This document shows, in pieces, positions 1 to 6,021 of a stretch of DNA of 6,021 bases; position 1 is the stretch's first letter; each line of letters starts with the position of its first letter. The position numbers were made by a program, and so were the translations under genes. Under the pieces are notes generated by a model. That model ran no database searches. It was not told the origin of the DNA and saw only the letters and a program-made list of their open reading frames with translations. This DNA is from Chryseobacterium gleum (GTDB taxonomy: Bacteria > Bacteroidota > Bacteroidia > Flavobacteriales_D > Crocinitomicaceae): positions 1 to 6,021 of the forward strand of contig CAMCQL010000125.1 in assembly GCA_945877005.1 (NCBI GenBank). Direction: 5' to 3'.

Positions 1-1086
1 GATTCAATTTTGCACTATAAATCTTATTTACAAGCTGGATTAGTTTCCATTGAACCTGGAACAGGATTTGTAAAAGCCTGGGTAGGTGGTTCTGATATTG
101 ATTATTTTGCCTATGATCATGTTAGGTTAGGTAAGCGTCAAGTTGGTTCAACAATTAAACCTTTCGTCTATGCAACTGCAATGTCTATGGGTGTCATTAA
201 ACCATGTACGCAAATACCAAATGTGCGTCATTGCATTAAATTGTATGATGATGAAGGAAATTACACAAAATCATGGTGTCCAAAAGGTGGCGGTGGCGGT
301 GGTTCTGTAACCGTAAAAAGAGCATTGGCTCAGTCAATGAATAACATTGCTGCAGCAATTATCAATAAATTGGGTAGAAATGGTCCTAAAACTGTTGCGA
401 GTGTTTTGGAACAAATGGACATTCATCTTGAAAAGCGTGATATAACCCCTTCAATGTGTTTGGGTTCAATGGATTTATCGTTGATTCAGTTAGTAGGTGC
501 GCAAGCTACTTTCGTGAATCATGGTTTGTACAATCGACCTACGACAATATTAAGAATTGAAGACAGGTATGGGAATGAAATTTATACTTCTGGTTTCGAA
601 ACAAAAGAAGTTTTTAACGAAACCTATGCGTATTCAATTATAGATATGATGAAGGAAGTGATTAACTCTGGAACAGCTACAAGTTTGAGAGGAGGTCAAT
701 CATGGGGAGGAATAAAATATCCAACTGCTGGTAAAACAGGTACAACGCAAAGTAATTCTGATGGATGGTTTGTAGGATTGACACCAGAGTTAGTAACTGG
801 AGTTTGGGTAGGCGCAGAAGATCGTGCAGTTCGATTTAAAACGATGGCATGGGGACAAGGAGCTCGGTTAGCATTGCCAATTTATGGTTATTACATGCAG
901 TTCTTGTATGGTGACTCTAAAATAAAAATCTCTAAAAAAGATTTTGAAAAACCTCAAGGTTTTGATGAAACTAAAGTAGATTGTAATGAATCCTATACTT
1001 TTTCTGTTCGAGAAATAGAAGAAGATGAAGAAACCAAACAAGAAAAGAAAGAGGAAGCAGTAATTCCTGACGAATTAGAGTTATAA
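1..1086 (+). CDS. Penicillin-binding protein 1A, C-terminal transpeptidase part (5' partial)
   Basis: This is the C-terminal part of a class A (bifunctional) penicillin-binding protein, which polymerises and cross-links peptidoglycan on the outer face of the inner membrane. The reading frame is open from base 1, so the true start, membrane anchor and glycosyltransferase domain lie upstream; 361 residues are visible. All three transpeptidase motifs are present in order. The SxxK motif (S-T-I-K) has its nucleophilic serine codon at 148-150. The SxN motif (S-M-N) is at 334-342. The KTGTT motif is at 733-747. The lead-in LQAGLVSIEPGTG..KAWVGG is typical of PBP1A proteins. A run of six glycines (286-303) lies shortly before SxN. 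The protein ends in a Glu/Lys-rich tail (about 1009-1083), probably disordered. The next gene starts 25 bp after the stop with no terminator between, so read-through into scoA is possible. The family call is secure; PBP1A rather than another class A PBP is slightly less so. Confidence 0.95.
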   Translation, partial: DSILHYKSYLQAGLVSIEPGTGFVKAWVGGSDIDYFAYDHVRLGKRQVGSTIKPFVYATAMSMGVIKPCTQIPNVRHCIKLYDDEGNYTKSWCPKGGGGGGSVTVKRALAQSMNNIAAAIINKLGRNGPKTVASVLEQMDIHLEKRDITPSMCLGSMDLSLIQLVGAQATFVNHGLYNRPTTILRIEDRYGNEIYTSGFETKEVFNETYAYSIIDMMKEVINSGTATSLRGGQSWGGIKYPTAGKTGTTQSNSDGWFVGLTPELVTGVWVGAEDRAVRFKTMAWGQGARLALPIYGYYMQFLYGDSKIKISKKDFEKPQGFDETKVDCNESYTFSVREIEEDEETKQEKKEEAVIPDELEL

Positions 1087-1111
1087 TATTTTAAATAAAA
1101 GACTTCAAAAA

Positions 1112-1807
1112 ATGAATAAAGTTGTAGCAAATGTAACCGAGGCACTTAAAGGGATTGAAGATAATATGACCCTGATGGTAGGAGGATTTGGATTATGTGG
1201 TATACCAGAAAATTCAATTGCTCAGCTTGTAAAATTAGGTGTAAAAAATCTTACATGTATTTCAAACAATGCAGGGGTTGATAATTTTGGACTGGGTTTA
1301 TTATTACAAAATAAACAGGTCAAGAAAATGATTAGTTCGTATGTTGGTGAGAATGATGAATTTGAACGACAAATGTTATCCGGAGAATTGGAAGTAGATT
1401 TAATTCCACAAGGTTCATTAGCAGAAAGATGTAGAGCTGGTGGAGCAGGTATTCCAGCATTCTTTACACCCGCAGGTTATGGAACTGAAGTGGCTGAAGG
1501 AAAAGAAGTCCGTATTTATAATGGAAAACCCCATATTTTAGAAACTGCATTAACCGCAGATTTTGCGATCGTAAAAGCTTGGAAAGGCGATACAGAAGGA
1601 AACTTAGTGTTTAAAGCAACCGCTAGAAACTTTAATCCTATGATGGCGATGGCAGGTAAAATAACTATTGCAGAAGTAGAAGAATTGGTACCAGCTGGTG
1701 AGTTAGATCCTAATCAAATTCATACCCCAGGAATTTTCGTTCAGCGAATTTTCAAAGGGGAGAAGTTTGAAAAACGCATCGAACAAAGAACTGTAAGAAC
1801 AAGATAA
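1112..1807 (+). CDS. scoA: 3-oxoacid CoA-transferase subunit A (SCOT alpha)
   Basis: This is the alpha subunit of a two-subunit CoA-transferase, most likely succinyl-CoA:3-ketoacid CoA-transferase. The enzyme moves CoA from succinyl-CoA to acetoacetate in the cytoplasm. The protein has 231 residues, the usual full length. Residues 17-32 (D-N-M-T-L-M-V-G-G-F-G-L-C-G-I-P) fit the CoA-transferase signature 1 pattern exactly. The stretch SNNAG (51-55) and the GxGIPAFFTPAG segment around residue 110 are also typical. The ATG at 1112 follows an A-rich leader, as is common in Bacteroidota, and gives the expected N-terminus. The C-terminus (..RTVRTR) looks intact. The partner subunit begins at 2261, and the 453 bp between them hold an inserted small gene. 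The first two bases of the flanking repeat are the last two of this gene's TAA stop. Acetoacetate as substrate is inferred from family resemblance; a related acyl-CoA transferase (AtoD-like) cannot be excluded. Confidence 0.95.
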   Translation: MNKVVANVTEALKGIEDNMTLMVGGFGLCGIPENSIAQLVKLGVKNLTCISNNAGVDNFGLGLLLQNKQVKKMISSYVGENDEFERQMLSGELEVDLIPQGSLAERCRAGGAGIPAFFTPAGYGTEVAEGKEVRIYNGKPHILETALTADFAIVKAWKGDTEGNLVFKATARNFNPMMAMAGKITIAEVEELVPAGELDPNQIHTPGIFVQRIFKGEKFEKRIEQRTVRTR

Positions 1808-1848
1808 TGTAACAATTCAACAATGTTTTAATGTGTAAATGTAGCAAT
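1806..1848 (+). repeat. Left flanking repeat, three units with 16-nt period
   Basis: Three 11-nt cores begin at 1806 (AATGTAACAAT), 1822 (AATGTTTTAAT) and 1838 (AATGTAGCAAT), exactly 16 nt apart. The first and third each differ by one base from AATGTACCAAT, the reverse complement of the repeat core on the other side of the small gene. The middle unit is more degenerate. The array starts inside the scoA stop codon and ends inside the start codon of the four-helix-bundle gene, so it fills the whole intergenic gap. Confidence 0.75.
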
Positions 1849-2197
1849 GGAGAATAATCGAACGAATATAATTTTAGATAAAACTATAAAGTTTTCTCTA
1901 GATATTATTCGATATTGTGATTTATTAGAAAGCGAAAGAAAGTATGTGATTGCAAGACAATTATTAAAATCTGGTACTTCCATAGGTGCAAATACATTTG
2001 AGGCTCAAAATGCAGAATCTAAAAATGATTTTATTCATAAATTAAAAATTGCTGCAAAAGAAATTGAAGAAACTAAATATTGGTTAATTCTTTGTGAATT
2101 ATCAGAAAGTTACCCTTTTGATAATTCACTCAAAATCCAAATAAATGAAATTGGATTAATTATCTATAAAATTATTTCAAGTTCAAAGAAAAGTTAA
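1847..2197 (+). CDS. Four-helix bundle protein (23S rRNA intervening-sequence protein family)
   Basis: This small protein of 116 residues is full length for its family. It has no signal peptide or membrane segment, is rich in helix-forming residues, and fits a four-helix bundle: helices near residues 8-27, 30-42, 49-87 (one long or two) and 93-112. The family hallmark is the central stretch from Q38 to L80, including L-L-K-S-G-T-S-I-G-A-N, then E-A-Q-N-A-E-S-K-N-D-F and A-A-K-E-I-E-E-T-K-Y-W-L. Relatives are encoded inside intervening sequences of 23S rRNA genes (for example in Leptospira and Coxiella), and the Avd accessory protein of diversity-generating retroelements has a related fold. 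The molecular role of stand-alone copies is not established; nucleic-acid binding is a reasonable guess. There is no rRNA sequence or reverse transcriptase nearby. The ATG at 1847 lies inside the last left repeat unit, and no ribosome binding site is visible. The gene separates scoA from scoB and is probably co-transcribed with them. Confidence 0.9.
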   Translation: MENNRTNIILDKTIKFSLDIIRYCDLLESERKYVIARQLLKSGTSIGANTFEAQNAESKNDFIHKLKIAAKEIEETKYWLILCELSESYPFDNSLKIQINEIGLIIYKIISSSKKS

Positions 2198-2211
2198 CTT
2201 AATAACAAGCT

Positions 2212-2244
2212 ATTATATTGGTACATTAGTAAATTGGTACATTG
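2212..2244 (+). repeat. Right flanking repeat, two units with 16-nt period
   Basis: The core ATTGGTACATT occurs twice without mismatch, at 2217-2227 and 2233-2243, again exactly 16 nt apart. Its reverse complement, AATGTACCAAT, matches the left array cores with one mismatch in the best units. Compared as 16-mers, the reverse complement of 2228-2243 and the left unit 1806-1821 agree at 12 of 16 positions. Left and right arrays could therefore pair in RNA or act as terminal inverted repeats. The array lies between the small gene's stop (2197) and the A-rich leader of scoB. Confidence 0.8.
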
Positions 2245-2260
2245 AAAAAATTAAAAAAAG

Positions 2261-2917
2261 ATGGCATTAGATAAAATTGGTATAGCAAAAAGAATTGCAC
2301 AAGAATTGAAAGATGGTTGGTATGTAAATTTAGGGATTGGTATTCCAACATTGGTTGCAAATTACATTCCAGAAGGAATTGAAGTTGAATTCCAATCTGA
2401 AAATGGAATTCTTGGAATGGGTCCTTTTCCTTTTGAAGGGGAAGAAGACGCAGATTTAATCAATGCAGGAAAACAAACAATTACCGCTCATAAAGGAGCT
2501 GTATTTTTTGATTCAGCAATGTCATTTGCAATGATTAGAGGTCAACACGTTCAGTTAACTGTCCTTGGAGCAATGGAGGTGTCTCAGAATGGGGATATCG
2601 CTAATTGGAAGATTCCAGGAAAAATGGTAAAAGGGATGGGAGGTGCAATGGATTTAGTTGCTTCAGCAGATAACATTATTGTTGCCATGATGCATTCTAA
2701 TAAAGCAGGAGAATCTAAAATTTTAAAAGAATGTACATTGCCATTGACTGGAGTTGGTTGTGTAAAAAAAGTAGTTACAGAATTAGCAGTATTGGAAATA
2801 AAAGAAGGGAAGTTTCATTTAATTGAACGCGCTCCTGGTGTAACTGTGGAAGAAATCATTTCAAAAACAGAAGGAGATTTAGTTATTCCTGAAATTGTTC
2901 CTGAAATGGTACTTTAA
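2261..2917 (+). CDS. scoB: 3-oxoacid CoA-transferase subunit B (SCOT beta)
   Basis: This is the beta subunit of the succinyl-CoA:3-ketoacid CoA-transferase and carries the catalytic glutamate that forms the enzyme-CoA thioester. The protein has 218 residues, normal for the family. Residues 44-52 (F-Q-S-E-N-G-I-L-G) fit CoA-transferase signature 2, making E47 the active-site residue. The N-terminal N-L-G-I-G-I-P-T motif (23-30) and the later G-G-A-M-D-L segment are also characteristic. The ATG at 2261 follows a purely A/T-rich leader ending in AAAAAAG, and the N-terminus (MALDKIGIAKRIA) matches the expected start. The gene works with scoA at 1112-1807, from which it is separated by the four-helix-bundle cassette, and it is closed off by a strong terminator 26 nt after its stop. 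Acetoacetate specificity is inferred from close family resemblance. Confidence 0.95.
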   Translation: MALDKIGIAKRIAQELKDGWYVNLGIGIPTLVANYIPEGIEVEFQSENGILGMGPFPFEGEEDADLINAGKQTITAHKGAVFFDSAMSFAMIRGQHVQLTVLGAMEVSQNGDIANWKIPGKMVKGMGGAMDLVASADNIIVAMMHSNKAGESKILKECTLPLTGVGCVKKVVTELAVLEIKEGKFHLIERAPGVTVEEIISKTEGDLVIPEIVPEMVL

Positions 2918-2942
2918 GATATGATTAAAAGAATGAAATCAG

Positions 2943-2979
2943 AAGAGGGTGTCCGTTTATGTGACACCCTCTTTTTTTT
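2943..2979 (+). terminator. Intrinsic terminator after scoB
   Basis: An 11-bp perfect stem pairs 2943-2953 (AAGAGGGTGTC) with 2963-2973 (GACACCCTCTT) around a 9-nt loop, and a run of eight T residues occupies 2972-2979. This is a textbook Rho-independent terminator for the scoA to scoB unit. It lies only 30 nt before the next gene, so that gene needs its own promoter or read-through. Confidence 0.93.
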
Positions 2980-3009
2980 CATTTAAAGAATAGTATATAA
3001 CATAAAAAC

Positions 3010-4857
3010 TTGATATTGAACAACTTAAAAAAGAGCCGTTTATTCATCGTATTTCTATTATTTATAGTGGGTTATCTTGTTCTCAAAGATTTCGTTTCGA
3101 TTGGATTTACTAATTCAGACGATTCTTCCAATTATGTGAGTTCGTTATTAGGTGGCGTATTTACAGATGTTCGTGCTTGGGCAGAAGGACAAGGCAGATT
3201 TTATTTTTATTACAGAGTACCTTGGGCAAGAATTCCTTATTTAATTGATCATGTATACTGGTTAAAAACTCTCCAATATTTACCAGTAATTAGTGGCTTA
3301 ATTCTATTCTCGGTGATTTTAGGAAATTATTTCCGCTCTTTTTATTTTGGTGTTATAGTAATTACTTTCCTTTTCGCCTTTTTTTCTATTCCAAATGCTG
3401 CTTACCAGCCTCCAACGGCTTATCCTTTTTTATTTACTACAGATGTAGTGTTATTTTTATTGAGTATTTTTTTTTATCAAAGGTACCAAAGAACAGATAG
3501 GTATGCTTATTTTATTGCATTTCTCTTCTTTTTTTCAGTTCCAATGTTTAGTTACGAATCATACGTAGTTTTTTATTTTGGATTATTAGTGTATGTCGCC
3601 TATAAGCAAGTTCATTTATTGAAAACGCATAATTATAGACACTTTCTTTTGAATAAAGAAGCACTACCAATTTTGGGAATAGGAATCGTGTTTTTAGTAC
3701 TGTATTTTGGTTATCGCTATACAATAGGGTATCCCACTTCTAGTGCTACCTACGATGGAAATACACTGGCAACTAAGATTGATTTTTATAATGTATTTAA
3801 ACTAATTCATAATTTTAATAGTAGTGCATTTCCAATGCATACCTACTTTAAGAATCGAAGTGTATTTTCTGAATTCGATCAAAATTTCAAAAATTCTTTG
3901 CAATATGTTTTGTCCTCACTTTCTTTTCAAGAATTATTGAAGCCTATTCTTCTTGCATCACTTGTATATTTTTCGCTAACTAAAACACCCTTATTTTTAT
4001 TGACTTTTAAAAGAAGTTTTTATCTTTTTTTTGGTGCGATTTTTTTATGTTATGCCCAAAATTTACTTTTTGGATTTACTCAAAAATACAACAAAGAGGT
4101 ATATAATTTGGATGGGTATGTTACAACTTATATTTCCTTTTACGGTATAAGTTTAGCAATACTTGTCCTCCTAATTTATCCTGGAACTAAAATAAAACGG
4201 TTCAAAAAAATTTATTTTGCTTTTGTATCCATATTAATTTTTGTCATCTCTACACTCACAACTTATTCCAATAAAATGATAAGTCAAGACCTTCAAATAA
4301 GTGATCGAAAATTTAAACTAATTGATGCAATTTTGAAAGACAAGGAAGTTCTAAAAAATGGATCACGTTCTACCATCAAGTTAGAACAATTAAATGAAAC
4401 AGCTTCAGTAATTGGAAGTAGTGTTTGTTATGGTCATTTTAGTTGGATAGGATACATCTGGGGGAAAAGTAATAAACAGTTAGCTCGTTTGTCTGATGAC
4501 AAAGAACCTAAAGAGCTACTGTCTGATAATCTGGCGAATTCATATGTTCTTTTAAAGCAATTAATGAATAAAAAGAAAGAAGTCGTTACAATAGTGTTTG
4601 CCAAAATAAATCCAGAACAATTAAAACAAGATAAGTTGGTTACCAGTAGTTTACTTGTTTATTTATCTCTTCCTGAAAATAAGCAGATAGATTACCGTTT
4701 ACAAATCAATGGGGAAATTTATCAATTGGTAACTACTCCATCCAAATTCTCATTTAAACGCGAAAAAACACATAGAATGCAGATGGTTGAACATGGTATA
4801 TATAAAGTTGCAATCAAATGTTCAAATACAAATTTAGAGACGGTTTTCTCAGATTAA
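3010..4857 (+). CDS. Multipass membrane protein, possible GT-C-like glycosyltransferase
   Basis: I do not recognise this protein as a named family. It has about 615 residues, with roughly eleven hydrophobic segments (near 11-25, 88-106, 111-127, 139-156, 165-179, 185-198, 219-237, 310-323, 337-356, 370-391 and 400-419) and a soluble C-terminal part of about 195 residues. Just after the first membrane segment is N-S-D-D-S-S-N-Y (D37, D38), followed by E-G-Q-G-R-F (G62, R63). An acidic pair in the first external loop followed by a GR motif recalls GT-C-fold glycosyltransferases, including GtrII-like glucosyltransferases, which use polyprenyl-phosphate sugars. A role in decorating surface glycan would fit but is inferred. 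The start is uncertain: an in-frame stop lies at 2998-3000 and no ATG occurs before residue 179, so TTG at 3010 or TTG at 3016 must be used; the latter gives the more natural-looking (M)NNLKKSRLF. Upstream is the scoB terminator; downstream, hmgA has its own promoter, so the gene looks monocistronic. Confidence 0.8.
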   Translation: MILNNLKKSRLFIVFLLFIVGYLVLKDFVSIGFTNSDDSSNYVSSLLGGVFTDVRAWAEGQGRFYFYYRVPWARIPYLIDHVYWLKTLQYLPVISGLILFSVILGNYFRSFYFGVIVITFLFAFFSIPNAAYQPPTAYPFLFTTDVVLFLLSIFFYQRYQRTDRYAYFIAFLFFFSVPMFSYESYVVFYFGLLVYVAYKQVHLLKTHNYRHFLLNKEALPILGIGIVFLVLYFGYRYTIGYPTSSATYDGNTLATKIDFYNVFKLIHNFNSSAFPMHTYFKNRSVFSEFDQNFKNSLQYVLSSLSFQELLKPILLASLVYFSLTKTPLFLLTFKRSFYLFFGAIFLCYAQNLLFGFTQKYNKEVYNLDGYVTTYISFYGISLAILVLLIYPGTKIKRFKKIYFAFVSILIFVISTLTTYSNKMISQDLQISDRKFKLIDAILKDKEVLKNGSRSTIKLEQLNETASVIGSSVCYGHFSWIGYIWGKSNKQLARLSDDKEPKELLSDNLANSYVLLKQLMNKKKEVVTIVFAKINPEQLKQDKLVTSSLLVYLSLPENKQIDYRLQINGEIYQLVTTPSKFSFKREKTHRMQMVEHGIYKVAIKCSNTNLETVFSD

Positions 4858-4878
4858 CTCAAATGTGTTAAAGTCGAT

Positions 4879-4909
4879 TTGCATAATTGAGAATCAAATC
4901 ATAAATTTG
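4879..4909 (+). promoter_or_regulatory. Predicted Bacteroidota-type promoter for hmgA
   Basis: TAAATTTG at 4902-4909 fits the -7 consensus TAnnTTTG of Bacteroidota housekeeping promoters, and TTG at 4879-4881 (part of TTTG) lies 20 nt upstream, the expected -33 spacing. Transcription would start near 4915 and leave a leader of about 60 nt before the hmgA ATG. It is the only convincing match I found in the 118 bp gap 4858-4975, which holds no gene. Confidence 0.6.
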
Positions 4910-4975
4910 TGTTGTATGCTCTTTTTTGAAAGATAAAGAGTTATTTATTAATCTACAGAAAAAAGACAATTAACT

Positions 4976-6021
4976 ATGCCTTTTTACGCAAAATTAGGTA
5001 ATTTCCCTTCAAAGCGTCACACCACGTTTGAAAAACCAACGGGTGGTTACTACTATGAGCAATTATTTGGTACTGAAGGATTTCATGGATTTTCTTCTTT
5101 GTTGTATCATGTACATCGCCCAACTCAAGTAAGATCGGTTTCTGCTCCAATAGATTTAACTCCTATTGCAGCTATCGATAAAAACATTTCTTCTCAGATG
5201 TTGAGAGGGTTTGAAGTTGAACCAAAAGATGATTTTTTAGATAGTCGAACGATTGTATTGTTTAACAATGACTTGAACATTGCATTGGCTGCTCCAAAAA
5301 AATCTTTAAGAGCATACTTCTATAAGAATGCAGATGCAGATGAGGTGCTTTTTGTACACAAAGGTTCTGGTAAATTGCGAACATTATTAGGGAATATCAA
5401 TTTTGAATACGGAGATTATCTCGTTATTCCTAGAGGAATGATTTATCAAATTGATTTTGATACAGAGGATAATCGCTTATTTATTGTTGAATCGTTTAGT
5501 CCTGTTATAACACCAAAAAGATATAGAAATAATTTTGGTCAATTGTTGGAGCATTCCCCATTTTGTGAACGCGATTTAAAAGTTCCTACAGAATTGGAAA
5601 CACACAATGAGAAAGGTGAATTTTTGATTAAAATCAAAAAAGAAAATGTATTACACGAGGTAGTTTATGCAACTCATCCTTTTGACGTTGTTGGATGGGA
5701 TGGTTACAATTTTCCATATGCATTTTCAATCCATAACTTTGAGCCGATTACTGGACGTGTTCACCAACCGCCACCGGTGCATCAAACATTTGAGGCGCAT
5801 AATTATGTGATTTGTTCGTTTGTCCCTCGTTTGTACGATTATCATCCAAAATCAATTCCAGCACCGTACAATCATAGTAATATAGATTCAGATGAGGTGT
5901 TGTATTATGTGGATGGTGATTTTATGAGTAGAAATCATGTAGAAAAAGGCTATATTTCATTACATCCTGGTGGAATACCTCATGGTCCACATCCAGGAGC
6001 CATGGAACGAAGTATTGGTCA
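4976..6021 (+). CDS. hmgA: Homogentisate 1,2-dioxygenase (3' partial)
   Basis: This iron(II) enzyme opens the homogentisate ring to maleylacetoacetate in tyrosine and phenylalanine breakdown, in the cytoplasm. The frame is open to the window end, giving 348 residues; the last few tens of residues are missing. It starts at ATG 4976 (MPFYAKLGNFPSKRHTTFEKP), in an A/T-rich context without a Shine-Dalgarno sequence. The cupin core is clear. The P-P-P-V-H-Q-T-F-E motif (265-273) holds the likely catalytic H269, equivalent to human H292. Likely iron ligands are H300 and E307 in H-S-N-I-D-S-D-E and H336 in I-P-H-G-P. The H300-H336 spacing of 36 equals that of human H335-H371, although the ligand glutamate sits at +7 here versus +6 in the human enzyme as I recall it. 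Numbering about 35 residues lower than human suggests the shorter bacterial branch. Acetoacetate from this pathway is the substrate of the ScoAB enzyme encoded upstream. An ancient relative with another substrate is possible but less likely. Confidence 0.92.
   Translation, partial: MPFYAKLGNFPSKRHTTFEKPTGGYYYEQLFGTEGFHGFSSLLYHVHRPTQVRSVSAPIDLTPIAAIDKNISSQMLRGFEVEPKDDFLDSRTIVLFNNDLNIALAAPKKSLRAYFYKNADADEVLFVHKGSGKLRTLLGNINFEYGDYLVIPRGMIYQIDFDTEDNRLFIVESFSPVITPKRYRNNFGQLLEHSPFCERDLKVPTELETHNEKGEFLIKIKKENVLHEVVYATHPFDVVGWDGYNFPYAFSIHNFEPITGRVHQPPPVHQTFEAHNYVICSFVPRLYDYHPKSIPAPYNHSNIDSDEVLYYVDGDFMSRNHVEKGYISLHPGGIPHGPHPGAMERSIG

Larger units (their letters stand above)
1806..2244 (+). mobile_element. 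Putative insertion cassette: four-helix-bundle gene between inverted 16-nt-period repeats
   Basis: This is a unit of about 440 bp between scoA and scoB: a left repeat array (1806-1848), one gene (1847-2197) and a right array (2212-2244) inverted relative to the left. The two subunit genes of this enzyme are normally adjacent, so the cassette is best read as an insertion. It fell just after the scoA stop and leaves both enzyme genes intact. There is no transposase, recombinase or clear target-site duplication, so the means of movement is unknown. The layout resembles 23S rRNA intervening sequences, in which a related protein gene sits between complementary ends. The insertion itself is inferred; the repeats and gene order are seen directly. 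Confidence 0.45.

Noticed and set aside
10..1086. PBP gene starting at the TTG at position 10
   Set aside because: The frame is open back to base 1 and the protein would lack its anchor and glycosyltransferase domain, so this is a gene cut by the window edge, not a short gene.
1806..1853. CRISPR-like array
   Set aside because: Units are 16 nt with no unique spacers, and there are no cas genes. The periodic units are better explained as flanking repeats of the small gene.
1847..2197. Diversity-generating retroelement accessory gene (Avd)
   Set aside because: The protein fold is related, but no reverse transcriptase, template repeat or variable repeat is visible in the window.
4876..4900. Inverted repeat GATTTG / CAAATC as an operator upstream of hmgA
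   Set aside because: A 6-bp match with a 13-nt gap in very AT-rich DNA is expected by chance. It overlaps the predicted promoter, but nothing else supports a regulator site.
4919..4940. Possible terminator hairpin after the membrane-protein gene (CTCTTT paired with AAAGAG)
   Set aside because: The stem is only 6 bp, A/T-rich, with a 10-nt loop and no clean T-run after it. It also lies downstream of the likely hmgA transcription start.

Overview
This 6 kb stretch is AT-rich, has all its genes on the + strand, and looks like chromosomal DNA of a Bacteroidota member, probably in or near the Flavobacteriia. Three things point there: A-rich leaders without Shine-Dalgarno sequences, a match to the Bacteroidota promoter type (TTG, about 20 nt, TAnnTTTG) upstream of the last gene, and the gene set itself. 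This placement is inference from style and gene content, not from a marker gene.

Region 1 (1-1086) is the C-terminal part of a class A penicillin-binding protein (PBP1A type) whose start lies before the window. It holds the complete transpeptidase active site. Region 2 (1112-2917) encodes the two subunits of a 3-oxoacid (succinyl-CoA:acetoacetate) CoA-transferase, scoA and scoB. The pair is split by a small four-helix-bundle gene of the 23S rRNA intervening-sequence protein family. That gene is flanked by 16-nt periodic repeats that are inverted between its two sides, so the whole looks like a roughly 440 bp cassette placed exactly after the scoA stop codon. A strong intrinsic terminator (2943-2979) ends the unit.

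Region 3 (3010-4857) is a multipass membrane protein of about 615 residues. It has an acidic DD motif just after its first membrane segment, which suggests a GT-C-like glycosyltransferase, but I do not recognise the family with certainty. Region 4 (4976 to the end) is homogentisate 1,2-dioxygenase (hmgA), cut off by the window edge, with a good promoter match in front of it.

Functionally, hmgA and scoAB fit one pathway. Homogentisate cleavage in tyrosine/phenylalanine breakdown ends in fumarate plus acetoacetate, and the CoA-transferase activates acetoacetate to acetoacetyl-CoA. They lie in separate transcription units here. The PBP and the membrane protein are envelope genes with no obvious link to that pathway. 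The most notable feature is the repeat-flanked four-helix-bundle cassette inside scoA-scoB.
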